A program made the position numbers and the translations under genes. A stretch of DNA of 64,000 bases from Saccharothrix saharensis (lineage in GTDB: Bacteria > Actinomycetota > Actinomycetes > Mycobacteriales > Pseudonocardiaceae): the NCBI RefSeq assembly GCF_006716745.1, contig NZ_VFPP01000001.1, forward strand, positions 1,116,001-1,180,000, written 5' to 3'. Positions 30,034-39,144 of this stretch are shown here, in pieces (position 1 is the first letter of the stretch; the number at the start of each line of letters is the position of its first letter). The notes beneath the pieces were generated by a model. That model ran no database searches. It saw nothing but the letters and a program-made list of their open reading frames with translations, and had not been told where the DNA came from.

Positions 30034-30888
30034 ATGTCGAACGCGTTCGTCTCGTACTCCCGCAAGGACTTGGAGTTCGTGCGCCGGCTGCACGCGGCCC
30101 TGGTGGAGCGCGGGCGGAGCGCGTGGGTCGACTGGGAGCGCATCCCGCCGGCGGCGGCGTGGCAGGTGGAGATCGCGCGTGCCATCGACGAGTCCGAGGC
30201 GTTCGTGTTCGTCCTCTCACCGGACGCGGTCACGTCGGAGGTGTGCCTGGCCGAGTTGGAGGTGGCGGTCGCCGCGGGCAAGCGGGTGGTCCCGGTGCTG
30301 CGCCGCGAGGTGCCCGCGCGGGACGTGCCGCCGGAGGTCGCCGGTCTGAACTGGCTGTTCCTGCGCGACGCCGACGACTTCACGACCGGTGTGGACGCGT
30401 TGGTCGACACGCTCGACCGGGACGCGGAGTGGCTGCGGTTCCACACCCGGCTGCTCACCCGGGCCGCCGAGTGGCACGAGCACCGGGGGGACGATTCGTA
30501 CCTGCTCACCGGGACCGACCTGGACGGAGTGCAACGGCTGCTGGCCGCGTCGACCGAACGGCAGCCGCCGCTGACCCCGTTGCAGACGGCGTACGTGGCG
30601 GAGAGCCAGTCGGGCGCCAACGCCCGCCTCCGCCGGGAAGCGCGGGGCTTCTACCTGACCAGCTTGGGCTACGGCGCGCTCCAAGTGGTCGTCCTCTACG
30701 TGTTCGCGTTCGACCGCGTCGACGAGAAGGCCCTGCGGTTCTTCGTGCCCACCTGGGTCTTCCCCCTGGCCTTCGGCGCCTTCGGGCTGCTCATCACGCG
30801 CCCCACGCGGCTGAAGACGGCCGTCTGCGCGCTGGTGGTCGCCGCGCTGACCGCGTACGTCATGTACGTCGTCTTACCTCCGGCCTAG
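30034..30888 (+). CDS. TIR-domain protein with C-terminal membrane helices
   Basis: A 284-residue protein. Residues 1-135 form a TIR domain: NAFVSYSRKDLEFVRRLHAAL, a BB-loop region WERIPPAAAW, and TSEVCLAELEVAVAAGKRVVPVL, with E74 in the place of the catalytic Glu of NADase TIRs. A linker about 136-205 follows (EWLRFHTRLLTRAAEWHEHRGDDSYLLTG, a segment found in bacterial TIR/WD40 proteins). Three hydrophobic helices lie about 208-283. TIR proteins can act as NAD-degrading defence effectors or signalling adaptors; the membrane tail suggests an anchored sensor or effector. No partner defence gene is adjacent. Confidence 0.82.
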   Translation: MSNAFVSYSRKDLEFVRRLHAALVERGRSAWVDWERIPPAAAWQVEIARAIDESEAFVFVLSPDAVTSEVCLAELEVAVAAGKRVVPVLRREVPARDVPPEVAGLNWLFLRDADDFTTGVDALVDTLDRDAEWLRFHTRLLTRAAEWHEHRGDDSYLLTGTDLDGVQRLLAASTERQPPLTPLQTAYVAESQSGANARLRREARGFYLTSLGYGALQVVVLYVFAFDRVDEKALRFFVPTWVFPLAFGAFGLLITRPTRLKTAVCALVVAALTAYVMYVVLPPA

Positions 30889-31205
30889 GTGCTTCGAGGA
30901 CCGACGGACGTCGCCTGCGCACGGCCCTCCGGCGCAGGACTTCCGCGGCACCGACCAGGGCCAGACCACCGGCGGCCGCGTTCCGCGCGTTCTCCCCGAG
31001 CCGGGCCGCGAGGGCGAGGTCGCCCTTGACGAAACCGATCTCCATCCGTGCGGCGTCGGAGCGGCCCTCCGCGAGCGCCCGCTCGGCGTCCCAGGCGTTG
31101 GTTTCCGCCAGCAGGTGCGCGCACCCACATCCTGGTGGCGTACAGCAGGAGGAACAGGCCGGACCCGACCACCAGCAGAGCGACGAACGCCAGCGGTTTG
31201 TTCAC
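30860..31205 (-). pseudogene. Small membrane protein gene with a frameshift
   Basis: The GTG at 31205 opens VNKPLAFVALLVVGSGLFLL (one membrane helix) to ATRMWVRA. A one-base shift near 31125 then continues coherently as HLLAETNAWDAERALAEGRS to GENARNAAAGGLALVGAAEV, ending at 30860. The joined product would be about 115 residues with two hydrophobic stretches. It may be a sequencing slip or a true mutation. The family is unknown; it overlaps the tail of the TIR gene by 29 bp. Confidence 0.5.
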
Positions 31206-31296
31206 CGCACCTCCCGGATCGGGGACCGGTGGCCAGCCTTCCACACGCCGACGCCCCCTCGCCCCACCGGCGAGGAGGCGTCGCGGACGTGCGCGG

Positions 31297-31640
31297 TCAA
31301 GTGGTGCTGCCGGCAACCGCTGTGCTGGACTTGGTGATGTGGTGGGTGACCTGCGTGCCGCTCCAGGCGTGGAACGTCAGGGTGGTGCGGCCGTGGTCGG
31401 GCTCGGCGGAGAACTCCGGCTCCGAGATCAGCGGAACGCCGTGGCGATCCGCGCCCACGACGCGCGGTACCGGGCGAGCGCGTTCGCGCGGTCGGGTAGG
31501 TGGTGACCCACTGCCACGAGTCGTGGTGCGGGTCGACCACCACGCGCAGGTCTTCGGCCGGCGACCGGTCCACGAACTCGCGGACGCGGTTCTGCCAGGC
31601 CGGGTCGCGTGTCTCGGCCCCGCCGACCGAGGGTTTCCAC
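31297..31640 (-). pseudogene. Fragment of a GH5-type cellulase gene
   Basis: Three consecutive pieces in different frames read like a GH5 endoglucanase with its middle removed: DPAWQNRVREFVDRSPAEDL with VVVDPHHDSWQWVTTYPTA (the GH5 HHDSWQW strand), then NALARYRASWARIATAFR, then HGVPLISEPEFSAEP to RTTLTFHAWSGTQVTHHITK at the C terminus, as in the tail domains of such enzymes. The catalytic Glu regions are absent. At least two frameshifts and a large deletion make this non-functional. Confidence 0.6.
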
Positions 31641-31643
31641 CGG

Positions 31644-33425
31644 TCAGCCGTAAGCCTTCGCCTGGAGCGCGAACAGCTCCGCGTAGAGCCCCGCACCGGC
31701 CATGAGCGCGGCGTGGTCGCCGGTCTCCACCACCCGGCCGTCGCGGACCACCACGATCAGGTCGGCCGTGCGCACGGTGGAGAACCGGTGGGACACGAAG
31801 ACCGTGATGGCGCCGGTGCGCGCGGCCACCCGGCGGGCGTGCTCGGCGTGGCGCTGGAACAGCACGTGCTCCGCCTCCGGGTCCAGCGCCGACGTCGGTT
31901 CGTCGAGGACCACCAGCAACGGGGACTCGCGCATCACGGCCCGGCCGAGCGCCAGCTTCTGCCACTGGCCGCCGGACAGCTCCGCGCCGTCGGCGTAGGT
32001 CTTGCCGAGGTGGGTGCGCAGGCCGTCGGGCAGGTGGTCCACCACGCCGGTGGCGTCGGCGCGGTCCAGTGCCGCGCGGACGGCCGGCTCCGACGAGATC
32101 CTGGTCAGGTCGCCCACGCCGACCACCTGCTGGGCCGGGAACTCGTACCGGACGAAGTCCTGGAACCCCGCCGCGATCCGGGCGCGCCACCCGTCCACCG
32201 GCAGGTCGTGCAGGTCGACCCCGTCGACCAGGATGCGGCCCCCGGTCGGCCGGTAGAACCCGCAGAGCAGCTTGACCAGCGTCGACTTGCCCGCGCCGTT
32301 CTCGCCGACGACGGCGACGGTGGCGCCGGCCGGGAGGCGCAGGTCGGTCTCGCGCAGCACGGGGACGTCGGTGCCCGGGTAGGTGAAGGTCACGCCGGCG
32401 AGCGTGATCCCGTCGTGCAGCCGGTCGGGCGGCGACCGGCGGCCTGGATCCGGTCGCGCCCCGACCAGGTCGGTGACCTCGGTCAGCCGCCGGTACGCGC
32501 CCGCCATCCGCTGCAAGTCCTGCAAGAGCGTGACGGCGGTGGCGACCTGCTGGTTCACCTGGGCGGCGAGCACGATCACCAGCACGACGTCGCCGACACC
32601 GCGCCGCCCGGCGATCGCGTCACGCACCACGAGCAGCACGCCCGCGATGTAGGCCAGCGCGAAGACGACCTGCCCCACCGCGCGCAGCGCCGTCGCGGTC
32701 AGGTGTGCCCGCCACAGGCCACGCGTCGCCGCCCGCCACAGCACGTCGTGCCGGGCGCGCAGTTCGTCCCCGAGCCCGGACACCCGCAGCTCCCCGGCCA
32801 CGCGCGCGGAGGTGGCCAGGTGGAACAGGTTCAGCGCGGTCCGGGTCGGCTCGGCGGTCGTTGTCCTGGCCCGGTCCAGCACCCGTTCGGCCGCGCGGCC
32901 GGCGAGCAGGGGCGGCAGGGCGGCGACGGGCAGCACCAGCAGCCAGGGGTTCTGCCGGGCCAGCAGGACCGCGGTGAGCACCACGGCCAGCAGGAGGCCG
33001 AGACCGTTGAGCAGCGCCTCGAGGCCGGCCCGGTACTGCCGGCCCTCCTGCCGCAGCACGGTCCACGTGTCGGCGTGCTCGGCCCGTTCGTGGTGCTCGA
33101 TGCCGGCCGAACCGTTCGACACCTCGATCACGCGCTCGTCGAAGTCCAGCTCGGCGAGTTCGGCCAGCTCGTAGTGGGCCAGGTGGGCGAAGTGCGCGAA
33201 GGCCAGCACCATCACCGCCAGCACGGCCGCGGTCAGGCCGGCGAGCACCGCGCGACCCGTCGCGCCCGCGACGACCTCCCGGGTCATCCACCCGAGCGCG
33301 GTCGCCAGCAGCGGAGCGGCGACCGCGCCGGCCGTCATCAGGAGCACCGCCAGGGCCGTCTTGCGCGGGTTCAGCCGCCACGCCGTGGCGAGCATCGCCC
33401 CGGCGCCGGTCAGCAGGACCTTCAC
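31644..33425 (-). CDS. ABC transporter, fused membrane and ATPase domains (second half)
   Basis: A 593-residue half-transporter with an N-terminal six-helix membrane domain (from LNPRKTALAVLLMTAGAVAA) and a C-terminal nucleotide-binding domain. Walker A is VGENGAGKSTLVKLL, the signature LSGGQWQ, Walker B LLVVLDEPTSALD and the H-loop VSHRFST. The GTG start overlaps the upstream ABC gene by 4 bp, so the two very probably form a heterodimer. Exporters of this type move peptides, lipids or natural products. No substrate gene is certain; a GT2 gene is upstream in the same operon. Confidence 0.9.
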   Translation of the reverse strand: MKVLLTGAGAMLATAWRLNPRKTALAVLLMTAGAVAAPLLATALGWMTREVVAGATGRAVLAGLTAAVLAVMVLAFAHFAHLAHYELAELAELDFDERVIEVSNGSAGIEHHERAEHADTWTVLRQEGRQYRAGLEALLNGLGLLLAVVLTAVLLARQNPWLLVLPVAALPPLLAGRAAERVLDRARTTTAEPTRTALNLFHLATSARVAGELRVSGLGDELRARHDVLWRAATRGLWRAHLTATALRAVGQVVFALAYIAGVLLVVRDAIAGRRGVGDVVLVIVLAAQVNQQVATAVTLLQDLQRMAGAYRRLTEVTDLVGARPDPGRRSPPDRLHDGITLAGVTFTYPGTDVPVLRETDLRLPAGATVAVVGENGAGKSTLVKLLCGFYRPTGGRILVDGVDLHDLPVDGWRARIAAGFQDFVRYEFPAQQVVGVGDLTRISSEPAVRAALDRADATGVVDHLPDGLRTHLGKTYADGAELSGGQWQKLALGRAVMRESPLLVVLDEPTSALDPEAEHVLFQRHAEHARRVAARTGAITVFVSHRFSTVRTADLIVVVRDGRVVETGDHAALMAGAGLYAELFALQAKAYG

Positions 33426-35296
33426 CCGACCCGCCCTTCCACCACGTCCACGAACCGGTCGGCCTGCAACCGGAACAGCTCGGCGTAGCGGCCGTCGCGG
33501 GCCAGCAGCTCCGCATGGCCGCCCTGCTCGGCGACCCGGCCGTGTTCGAGCACGACGATGAGGTCCGCGTGCCGCACGGTCGAGAACCGGTGGGAGATCA
33601 GCACCGTGGTCGCGCCTTCGGCGAGGGCCGCGAACCCGGCGAAGAACCCCGCCTCCGCGCGCACGTCCAGGCTCGCGGTCGGCTCGTCCAGCACGACGAC
33701 CCGCGCGCCGTGGCGCAGCGCGAACAACGCCCGCGCCAACGCCACGCGCTGCCACTGGCCGCCGGACAGCTCCGCGCCGTCGGTGAGGTGCCGGGCCAAC
33801 GGCGTGTCCAGCCCGCGCGGCAGGCGTGCCACGGCCGGTGCGAGCCCGACCGAGTCCACGACCTCGCGGATGCCCACCCGGTCGTCGAGGTGGGCGACCG
33901 CGCCGAGACCGACGTTGTCGGCGACCGACGCCTCGTACCGGGCGAAGTCCTGGAAGATCACGCCGAGCCTGGTCCGCCACGCGTCGAGGGGGAACTCGCG
34001 GATGTCGACGCCGTCGAGCGTGATCCGGCCCCCGGTGGGCTCGTGGAGCCGGGCCAGCAGCTTGACCAGTGTGGTCTTGCCCGCGCCGTTCACGCCGACG
34101 ATCGCCGTGCAGCGGCCGACCGGGATCGTCAGGTCCAGGCGGTCGAACACCGGACGGCGGCCGGGGTAGCCGAAGCTCACCTGCTCGAACCGGATCGTGC
34201 CGACCGGCTCGGGTGCCGTCGGCCGGCGCGGTGGGCTCAACTGCTCCTCGTGGCCGTCGACGTGCTCGGCGAACCGCCGCACGGCGTCGTAGGCCCTCAT
34301 GCCGATCGCGGTCGGCAGGTCCGCCTCCGGGTAGTGCTCGGCCAGCCGGAGCAGGCCCAGGGTCGCTGTCGTGACCAGGACGAACCCGGTCAGCGTCAGC
34401 TCGCCCGCGGTCGCGCCGACCACCGCGAAGACCACGCCCGTGACGGTGAGCGCCACCACCGAGAACCGGACGAACGGCCACAGGTAGATCCGGCGGCGCT
34501 CGGCCCACAGCGGTCCGAGGTAGCGGAGGTGGGTGTCGCGGAGGCGTTGCCGCAGCCAGTCGGCCAGGCCGAAGACCCGGATCTCCTTGCCCGCCGCCGC
34601 CCCGCCCGCCAGGTCGCGCAGGTAGTCGATCTCGCGCTGGTCGGCGGCGAGCCGGGACCGGGTCCGGGCGTACCGGCGCAACCCGCCGCGCTGGCCGTGG
34701 CGGAACAGCAGCACGGTGACGACCAACGCGGCCGCCGCCGGCCACGAGAACACGAGCCCCACGGCGACCGCGCAACCCGTCAGCTCGGTGTACCGCGCGA
34801 TCAGCGCGAGCAGGCCGGTGGCCGCCCGGCCGGGGCTCTGCACGCCGAACTCCACCTCCCGCGCGGCGGTGCGCAGCGCGTCCAGCGCCCGCTGGTCCTC
34901 CAGCGGGCCGAGGCCGGGGCTGCGCAGCGACGCGGCCATCAGCTCGTCCACCACCCGGCCGTCGACGCGGCGCGTCACCAGCTCACCCATCGCCCGTTCC
35001 ACCGGGGAGAGCACCTGCCTGGCGACGAACGCACCGGCCGCGACCGCGAACACCGCGACGAGCGAGCGCCACGCGCCCGAGTCCGGTCCCGCGTCGACGG
35101 CCGCCGGAACCCGGCCGAGCACCACCGCCGTCGCCACCGTGAACACGACCGGGAGGCACCCCAGCAGCAGTTCGACCACGACCAGTGCCGCGACCAGCGA
35201 GCGGCCCGCGCGCGGGAGCAACCGGACGATGCCCCGCCGTGCGGCGAACTGCTCCCGGGCGGTCCCGGTCCACGAGCGGAACACCGTGCCGCCCAT
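33422..35296 (-). CDS. ABC transporter, fused membrane and ATPase domains (first half)
   Basis: A 624-residue half-transporter with membrane helices from about 30 (LVAALVVVELLLGCLPVVFTVATAV) to about 310, and an ATPase domain from about 375. Walker A is VGVNGAGKTTLVKLL, with Val-Asn in place of the more usual Pro/Glu-Asn; signature LSGGQWQRVALARAL; Walker B VVVLDEPTASLD; H-loop ISHRFST. The ATG at 35296 lies directly after the stop of the GT2 gene (TAGATG). It forms a coupled pair with the next ABC gene. Confidence 0.9.
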   Translation of the reverse strand: MGGTVFRSWTGTAREQFAARRGIVRLLPRAGRSLVAALVVVELLLGCLPVVFTVATAVVLGRVPAAVDAGPDSGAWRSLVAVFAVAAGAFVARQVLSPVERAMGELVTRRVDGRVVDELMAASLRSPGLGPLEDQRALDALRTAAREVEFGVQSPGRAATGLLALIARYTELTGCAVAVGLVFSWPAAAALVVTVLLFRHGQRGGLRRYARTRSRLAADQREIDYLRDLAGGAAAGKEIRVFGLADWLRQRLRDTHLRYLGPLWAERRRIYLWPFVRFSVVALTVTGVVFAVVGATAGELTLTGFVLVTTATLGLLRLAEHYPEADLPTAIGMRAYDAVRRFAEHVDGHEEQLSPPRRPTAPEPVGTIRFEQVSFGYPGRRPVFDRLDLTIPVGRCTAIVGVNGAGKTTLVKLLARLHEPTGGRITLDGVDIREFPLDAWRTRLGVIFQDFARYEASVADNVGLGAVAHLDDRVGIREVVDSVGLAPAVARLPRGLDTPLARHLTDGAELSGGQWQRVALARALFALRHGARVVVLDEPTASLDVRAEAGFFAGFAALAEGATTVLISHRFSTVRHADLIVVLEHGRVAEQGGHAELLARDGRYAELFRLQADRFVDVVEGRVG

Positions 35297-36208
35297 CTAC
35301 CCGGTGACCCCCGCCCGGTGGTCGGCGCAGCGGGGCAGTCCGCGTTCCACGACGACCTCGTTGAACAGCGAGAAGCGGATCGCCGGCTCCTCGGTCAGCA
35401 CGCGGGTGATCGGCGTGTCGTACTTCTCCGCGATGTAGCGGTAGTTGCGCTGCGCGGACCTGGTGTTGTCGCCCTGGTCCTTGTCGTGCGGGTAGTGGAT
35501 CGAGCTCGCCGCCCGGCTCACGCCGAACCGGGCGCCGTCGCGGTGCAGCCGGTAGGCCAGGTCGAGGTCCTCGCCGCCCCAGGTGCGGAACTCCTCGTCG
35601 TACGAGCCGACCGCGCGCACCTGCTCCGTGCGCGCCGACGCGTGGCAGGTCCAGTACATCAGCCACGGCGCGGGGAGGTGGCCGAAGTCGTCGGAGTACC
35701 GCTCGTAGAACGGTTCCCGCACGTCCGGCCACGACCCCGTGCGCGCCAGGGACGCGATGGTCGAGTCGACGTCGTCCACGTCCACGTGCTTGCGGATGAG
35801 CCCGGCGTCCTCGTTGTCGAGGTTGAAGCAGTACACGTAACCGTTCAGCGCCAACGGTTCCTCGGTGGCGTCGTGGGCGGCCACATGCGCGCTCAGGCTC
35901 GCGGAGTGCAGCAGCACGCCGGAGTCCACGAACACGCAGACCTCGCCGCGGGCGTGCCGGATGCCGACGTTGCGCGCCCGGGCCACCCGGTAACCCTCAT
36001 CGGGCTGGTAGAAGTACCGCAGGTCGAACCGCTCCTCGAACGACCGCACCATCGTCGCCGTGTCGTCGCTGGACCCGTCGTCCACGACGACCACCTCGAA
36101 CCGGTCGCGGTGCAGGTCCTGCGCGGCCAGCGAGTCCAGCGTCAACTCGAGTAATCGCCTCCGGTTGTAGGTGGGGACGATGACCGTGCAGCGCGATGAG
36201 CTACCCAC
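35297..36208 (-). CDS. GT2-family glycosyltransferase
   Basis: A 303-residue GT-A fold glycosyltransferase. The N-terminal nucleotide-sugar site is VIVPTYNRRRLLELTLDSL, VVVDDGSSDDT and the DxD-type FVDSGV (the second Asp replaced by Ser/Gly). The C-terminal region has TWGGEDLDLAYRLHRDGARFG, as in galactosyltransferase-like (Glyco_transf_7C) domains. The GTG at 36208 is preferred because AGAGGAGAG lies just before it; the frame is open further upstream to 36316. It leads an operon with two ABC half-transporters, which suggests glycosylation of an exported product. Acceptor unknown. Confidence 0.85.
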   Translation of the reverse strand: MGSSSRCTVIVPTYNRRRLLELTLDSLAAQDLHRDRFEVVVVDDGSSDDTATMVRSFEERFDLRYFYQPDEGYRVARARNVGIRHARGEVCVFVDSGVLLHSASLSAHVAAHDATEEPLALNGYVYCFNLDNEDAGLIRKHVDVDDVDSTIASLARTGSWPDVREPFYERYSDDFGHLPAPWLMYWTCHASARTEQVRAVGSYDEEFRTWGGEDLDLAYRLHRDGARFGVSRAASSIHYPHDKDQGDNTRSAQRNYRYIAEKYDTPITRVLTEEPAIRFSLFNEVVVERGLPRCADHRAGVTG

Positions 36209-36437
36209 GACAGGCTCTCCTCTTGGGGTCGGGGTACCGGGAGGGAGATCCGCTCTCCCGGGTGACTCCCCGCCGACGACCGCGCAAGTCTGCCGAGGGT
36301 CGCGAGCGCCGGTCAACCACGCGGACGAAGTCGCCTACACCGCTTCGGTCAGGGCCGCGGGCTGCTCGGCCTTCATCCGCGCCTGTCGGTACACCCCGCG
36401 CCGCCACACGTCCACCAGGAGGCGCCCGGCGCGGGTG

Positions 36438-36581
36438 TCACCGGCCGAACGCGTCCTTGACCAGGTCGACCACCGGGCCGGCCAGGTCGGCGACCACCTC
36501 GCGCACCGGGGGCACGAAGATGATCACGGCCACGAGCAGCGCCACGTACGGAGCGATGCCGCTCTTGCGCTTCGACGCCAT
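36438..36581 (-). CDS. 47-residue single-helix membrane peptide
   Basis: MASKRKSGIAPYVALLVAVI then IFVPPVREVVADLAGPVVDL: a basic N terminus, one membrane helix and an amphipathic tail. GGGGGTGG precedes the ATG. It lies upstream of, and in the same direction as, the GT2/ABC operon, 230 bp away. It does not match a family I know; it could be a small membrane protein or a peptide substrate of the operon. Confidence 0.5.
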   Translation of the reverse strand: MASKRKSGIAPYVALLVAVIIFVPPVREVVADLAGPVVDLVKDAFGR

Positions 36582-36800
36582 GTCCACCCCCGGTCGCGTT
36601 GGCGGCTCCAGGATCGCACGAACGCCGCGGGGACGAGTCCGCCGGTCCGGGCTGCTCGCGGCGTGGTGCCGGTTCGGCGGTGGGTCCGGTCGGTTCGGGT
36701 GATCCGGCGGGCCGTTCGTGGACCGCACCTCGAAGGTCTCGTCGGCACGCGGCGCCGGGGCCGACGACGGACCACGCGACGCCGCCGGCCGACCCCGGTG
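36582..36800. other. Gap without recognised gene
   Basis: No convincing coding signal or motif is seen in this GC-rich gap between two small minus-strand ORFs. Confidence 0.4.
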
Positions 36801-36968
36801 TCACGGCACGTGTGGTCCCTGGTGCGGTGGTTGGTCGAAGTCGCCCGACCGGCGCACGGCGGTGAACACCATGAGCCCGACGATCAAGGTGACCGCGGTG
36901 ATCGCGCCGACGGCCGCCCGGCACGCGTCGACGCGGTCGGAGGTCGAGCGGAGTAGTTGAGGAATCAA
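36801..36968 (-). CDS. Possible 55-residue membrane protein
   Basis: A TTG start at 36968 opens a frame that encodes a short basic/acidic N terminus, one clear membrane helix (AAVGAITAVTLIVGLMVFTA) and a soluble tail ending GPHVP. The hydrophobic run in one frame is better than in the alternatives. No strong ribosome site is seen. It is divergent from the luciferase-like gene. Confidence 0.35.
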   Translation of the reverse strand: MIPQLLRSTSDRVDACRAAVGAITAVTLIVGLMVFTAVRRSGDFDQPPHQGPHVP

Positions 36969-36995
36969 TCAGCTTGATCAGGCGTTCGCACGTAC

Positions 36996-38018
36996 GTGAA
37001 GAACATCGGTTTCCTGTCCTTCGGGCACTGGTCGGACACCCCGCACTCGCGGACGAGGACGGCCGCCGACGCGTTGTTGCAGGCCGTCGACTTGGCGGTG
37101 GCGGCGGAGGAGCTGGGCGCGGACGGCGCCTACTTCCGGGTGCACCACTTCGCCAGGCAGCTGACCGCGCCGTTCCCGCTGCTGGCCGCGATCGGCGCGC
37201 GGACCGAGCGCATCGAGATCGGCACCGGTGTGATCGACATGCGGTACGAGAACCCGATGTACATGGCCGAGGACGCGGGTGCCGCCGACCTCATCGCCGG
37301 TGGCAGGCTCCAGCTCGGCATCTCGCGGGGATCGCCGGAGCAGGTCATCGACGGCTGGCGGTACTTCGGCTACCGGCCCGGTGACGGCGACACCGACGCC
37401 GACATGGCCCGCAAGCACGCCGAGGTGCTGCTGAAGGTGCTGGAGGGCGGGGGCTTCGCCGAGCCCAACCCGCGCCCGATGTTCCCCAACCCGCCGGGGC
37501 TGCTGCGCCTGGAACCGCACTCGGCGGGCCTGCGCGACCGCATCTGGTGGGGCGCCGGCTCCAACGCGACCGCCGTCTGGGCGGCCGAGCGGGGCATGAA
37601 CCTGATGAGCTCGACGCTGAAGAACGACGAGGGCGGTGCGCCGTTCCACGTGCAGCAGGCCGAGCAGATCCGGGCGTTCCGCAAGGCGTGGTCGGAAGCC
37701 GGGTGGTCACGCGAGCCGCGCGTCTCGGTGTCGCGCAGCATCTTCGCGCTGACCTCCGACCTGGACCGGGCCTACTTCGGCGCGGACGGCGGCAGCACGG
37801 ACAAGATCGGCTACATCGACGCCGACACCAAGGCCATCTTCGGCCGCACCTACGCCGCCGAACCCGACGTCCTGGTCGAGCAACTGGCCGGGGACGAGGC
37901 CATCGCCGAAGCCGACACCCTGCTGCTGACCGTGCCCAACCAGCTCGGCGTCGACTACAACGCCCACGTGCTGGAGAGCATCCTCACCCACGTCGCCCCC
38001 GCGCTCGGCTGGCGCTGA
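36996..38018 (+). CDS. Luciferase-like (LLM) flavin-dependent oxidoreductase
   Basis: A 340-residue TIM-barrel flavoprotein of the bacterial luciferase-like monooxygenase family. Landmarks are LAVAAEELGADGAYFRVHHF, IEIGTGVIDMRYENPMYMAEDAGAADLIAGGRLQLGISRGSPEQV and WWGAGSNATAVWAAERGMNL. It uses reduced flavin from a partner reductase or F420; which one cannot be told. GTG start at 36996 (VKNIGFLSFGHW). It is monocistronic and followed by a hairpin. Confidence 0.9.
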   Translation: MKNIGFLSFGHWSDTPHSRTRTAADALLQAVDLAVAAEELGADGAYFRVHHFARQLTAPFPLLAAIGARTERIEIGTGVIDMRYENPMYMAEDAGAADLIAGGRLQLGISRGSPEQVIDGWRYFGYRPGDGDTDADMARKHAEVLLKVLEGGGFAEPNPRPMFPNPPGLLRLEPHSAGLRDRIWWGAGSNATAVWAAERGMNLMSSTLKNDEGGAPFHVQQAEQIRAFRKAWSEAGWSREPRVSVSRSIFALTSDLDRAYFGADGGSTDKIGYIDADTKAIFGRTYAAEPDVLVEQLAGDEAIAEADTLLLTVPNQLGVDYNAHVLESILTHVAPALGWR

Positions 38019-38031
38019 CCCGGCACCGCCC

Positions 38032-38066
38032 GCCGGGGACGGTCGGGTGACGTCGCGGTCCCCGGC
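38032..38066 (+). terminator. Hairpin after LLM oxidoreductase gene
   Basis: Stem GCCGGGGAC / GTCCCCGGC (9 bp) around a 17-nt loop, 13 bp after the stop. The following stretch to 38307 shows only a weak minus-strand frame (around TAGELSGLTDWMRRLLAAGS) that I cannot assign. Confidence 0.55.
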
Positions 38067-38307
38067 GGCGCGGTGGGCGACCAGGCCGCGGACCTCCTCC
38101 GTGGTGCCCGCGGCGGTGAGCACGGGGTGGGAGGTCGATCCCGCGGCGAGGAGGCGTCGCATCCAGTCGGTCAGACCGGACAGCTCCCCCGCCGTCGGGA
38201 TCCGACCCGCCTGGACGGCGAGGTGGACCGCACGCGGCGGTCCTCTGCGAACCGGACCCGCCCGGCGGCCGACGCGGTCCGCCCGAGGGCTTGCCGCGTC
38301 GGGTTCG

Positions 38308-39144
38308 TCAGTCCGGCAACACCGCGAGCACCGACTTCAGCTCCGAATCGTTCAGCACGATGCCGAACCGGTCGGCCAGCACGTCGCCGAACCGGTCGTC
38401 GTCCACCGACGACTCCTCCCGGCCGCCGTCGGCGTGGCGCAGGGTCAGCGTGCGGTTGTTCAGGTTGAGCCGCCACTGCTCGGCGATCCGCTCCAGGAAC
38501 ACCCGGCCCACGAACGGCGAGCGCTGGTGGGTGGAGATGAAGTGGTTCGCCACCACGGCGTCGATGCGGTGGTGCGCCTCCAGCGTGAACCGGTAGACCG
38601 GGAACCACTCGTCGCCGCGGCGCAGGTGCAGGCACCACGGCTGGGCGCGGTCGGGTTCCTCGGTCAGCCGGTACGTCCAGCCCGCCTGCTCGGACACCTC
38701 GCCGTCGGCGAACGGCACCGGGTCCAGCGGGCCGCTGTCGCCGAATCCCACGTCGGCGAGGTAGGCCGTGCCGTCCTCCAGCTCCACGCGCAAGGCCATG
38801 TGGGTCCGCGGCAACGGCTTGGGGTACTGCAGGTCCGGCCGGGCGTGCAGCCGCGTGACGCGGTAGCCCAGCCGTTCCAGCAGGGCGGCGAACAGCAGGT
38901 TGTGCTCGTAGCAGTAGCCGCCGCGCCGGCTCTCCAGCAGCTTCGCCTGCATCGCGCCGAGGTCGAGGTCGACGCCGCGGCCGAGCACCACGTCCAGGTT
39001 CTCGAACGGGATGGTCGTGACGTGCGCGCGGTGCAGCAGGCGCAGGGTTCCCGGTGTCGGATCGAGCGGCCCGGTGATCCCGAGCCGTTCCAGGTAGGTG
39101 TCGACGTCGAGTCGGTCGGACTCCCATTGGTCTTCGGCGCGCAT
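38308..39144 (-). CDS. nat: Arylamine N-acetyltransferase
   Basis: A 278-residue cytosolic enzyme that transfers acetyl from acetyl-CoA to arylamines or hydrazines. The catalytic triad is visible: C78 in RRGGYCYEHN, H115 in PRTHMAL and D131 in ADVGFGD. The N terminus has the typical IPFENLDVVLGRGVDLDL. Full length for the family. In actinobacteria, paralogues also act as amide synthases in ansamycin biosynthesis, but no polyketide genes are near. Confidence 0.95.
   Translation of the reverse strand: MRAEDQWESDRLDVDTYLERLGITGPLDPTPGTLRLLHRAHVTTIPFENLDVVLGRGVDLDLGAMQAKLLESRRGGYCYEHNLLFAALLERLGYRVTRLHARPDLQYPKPLPRTHMALRVELEDGTAYLADVGFGDSGPLDPVPFADGEVSEQAGWTYRLTEEPDRAQPWCLHLRRGDEWFPVYRFTLEAHHRIDAVVANHFISTHQRSPFVGRVFLERIAEQWRLNLNNRTLTLRHADGGREESSVDDDRFGDVLADRFGIVLNDSELKSVLAVLPD

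Noticed and set aside
36201..36407. A 68-codon frame upstream of the glycosyltransferase gene as a full peptide precursor
   Set aside because: It is Arg-rich, lacks a ribosome site and overlaps the alternative N-terminal extension of the GT2 frame.
38040..38240. Minus-strand frame containing TAGELSGLTDWMRRLLAAGS as a gene
   Set aside because: No start with a ribosome site and no recognisable domain; it runs into the antisense of the LLM oxidoreductase gene.
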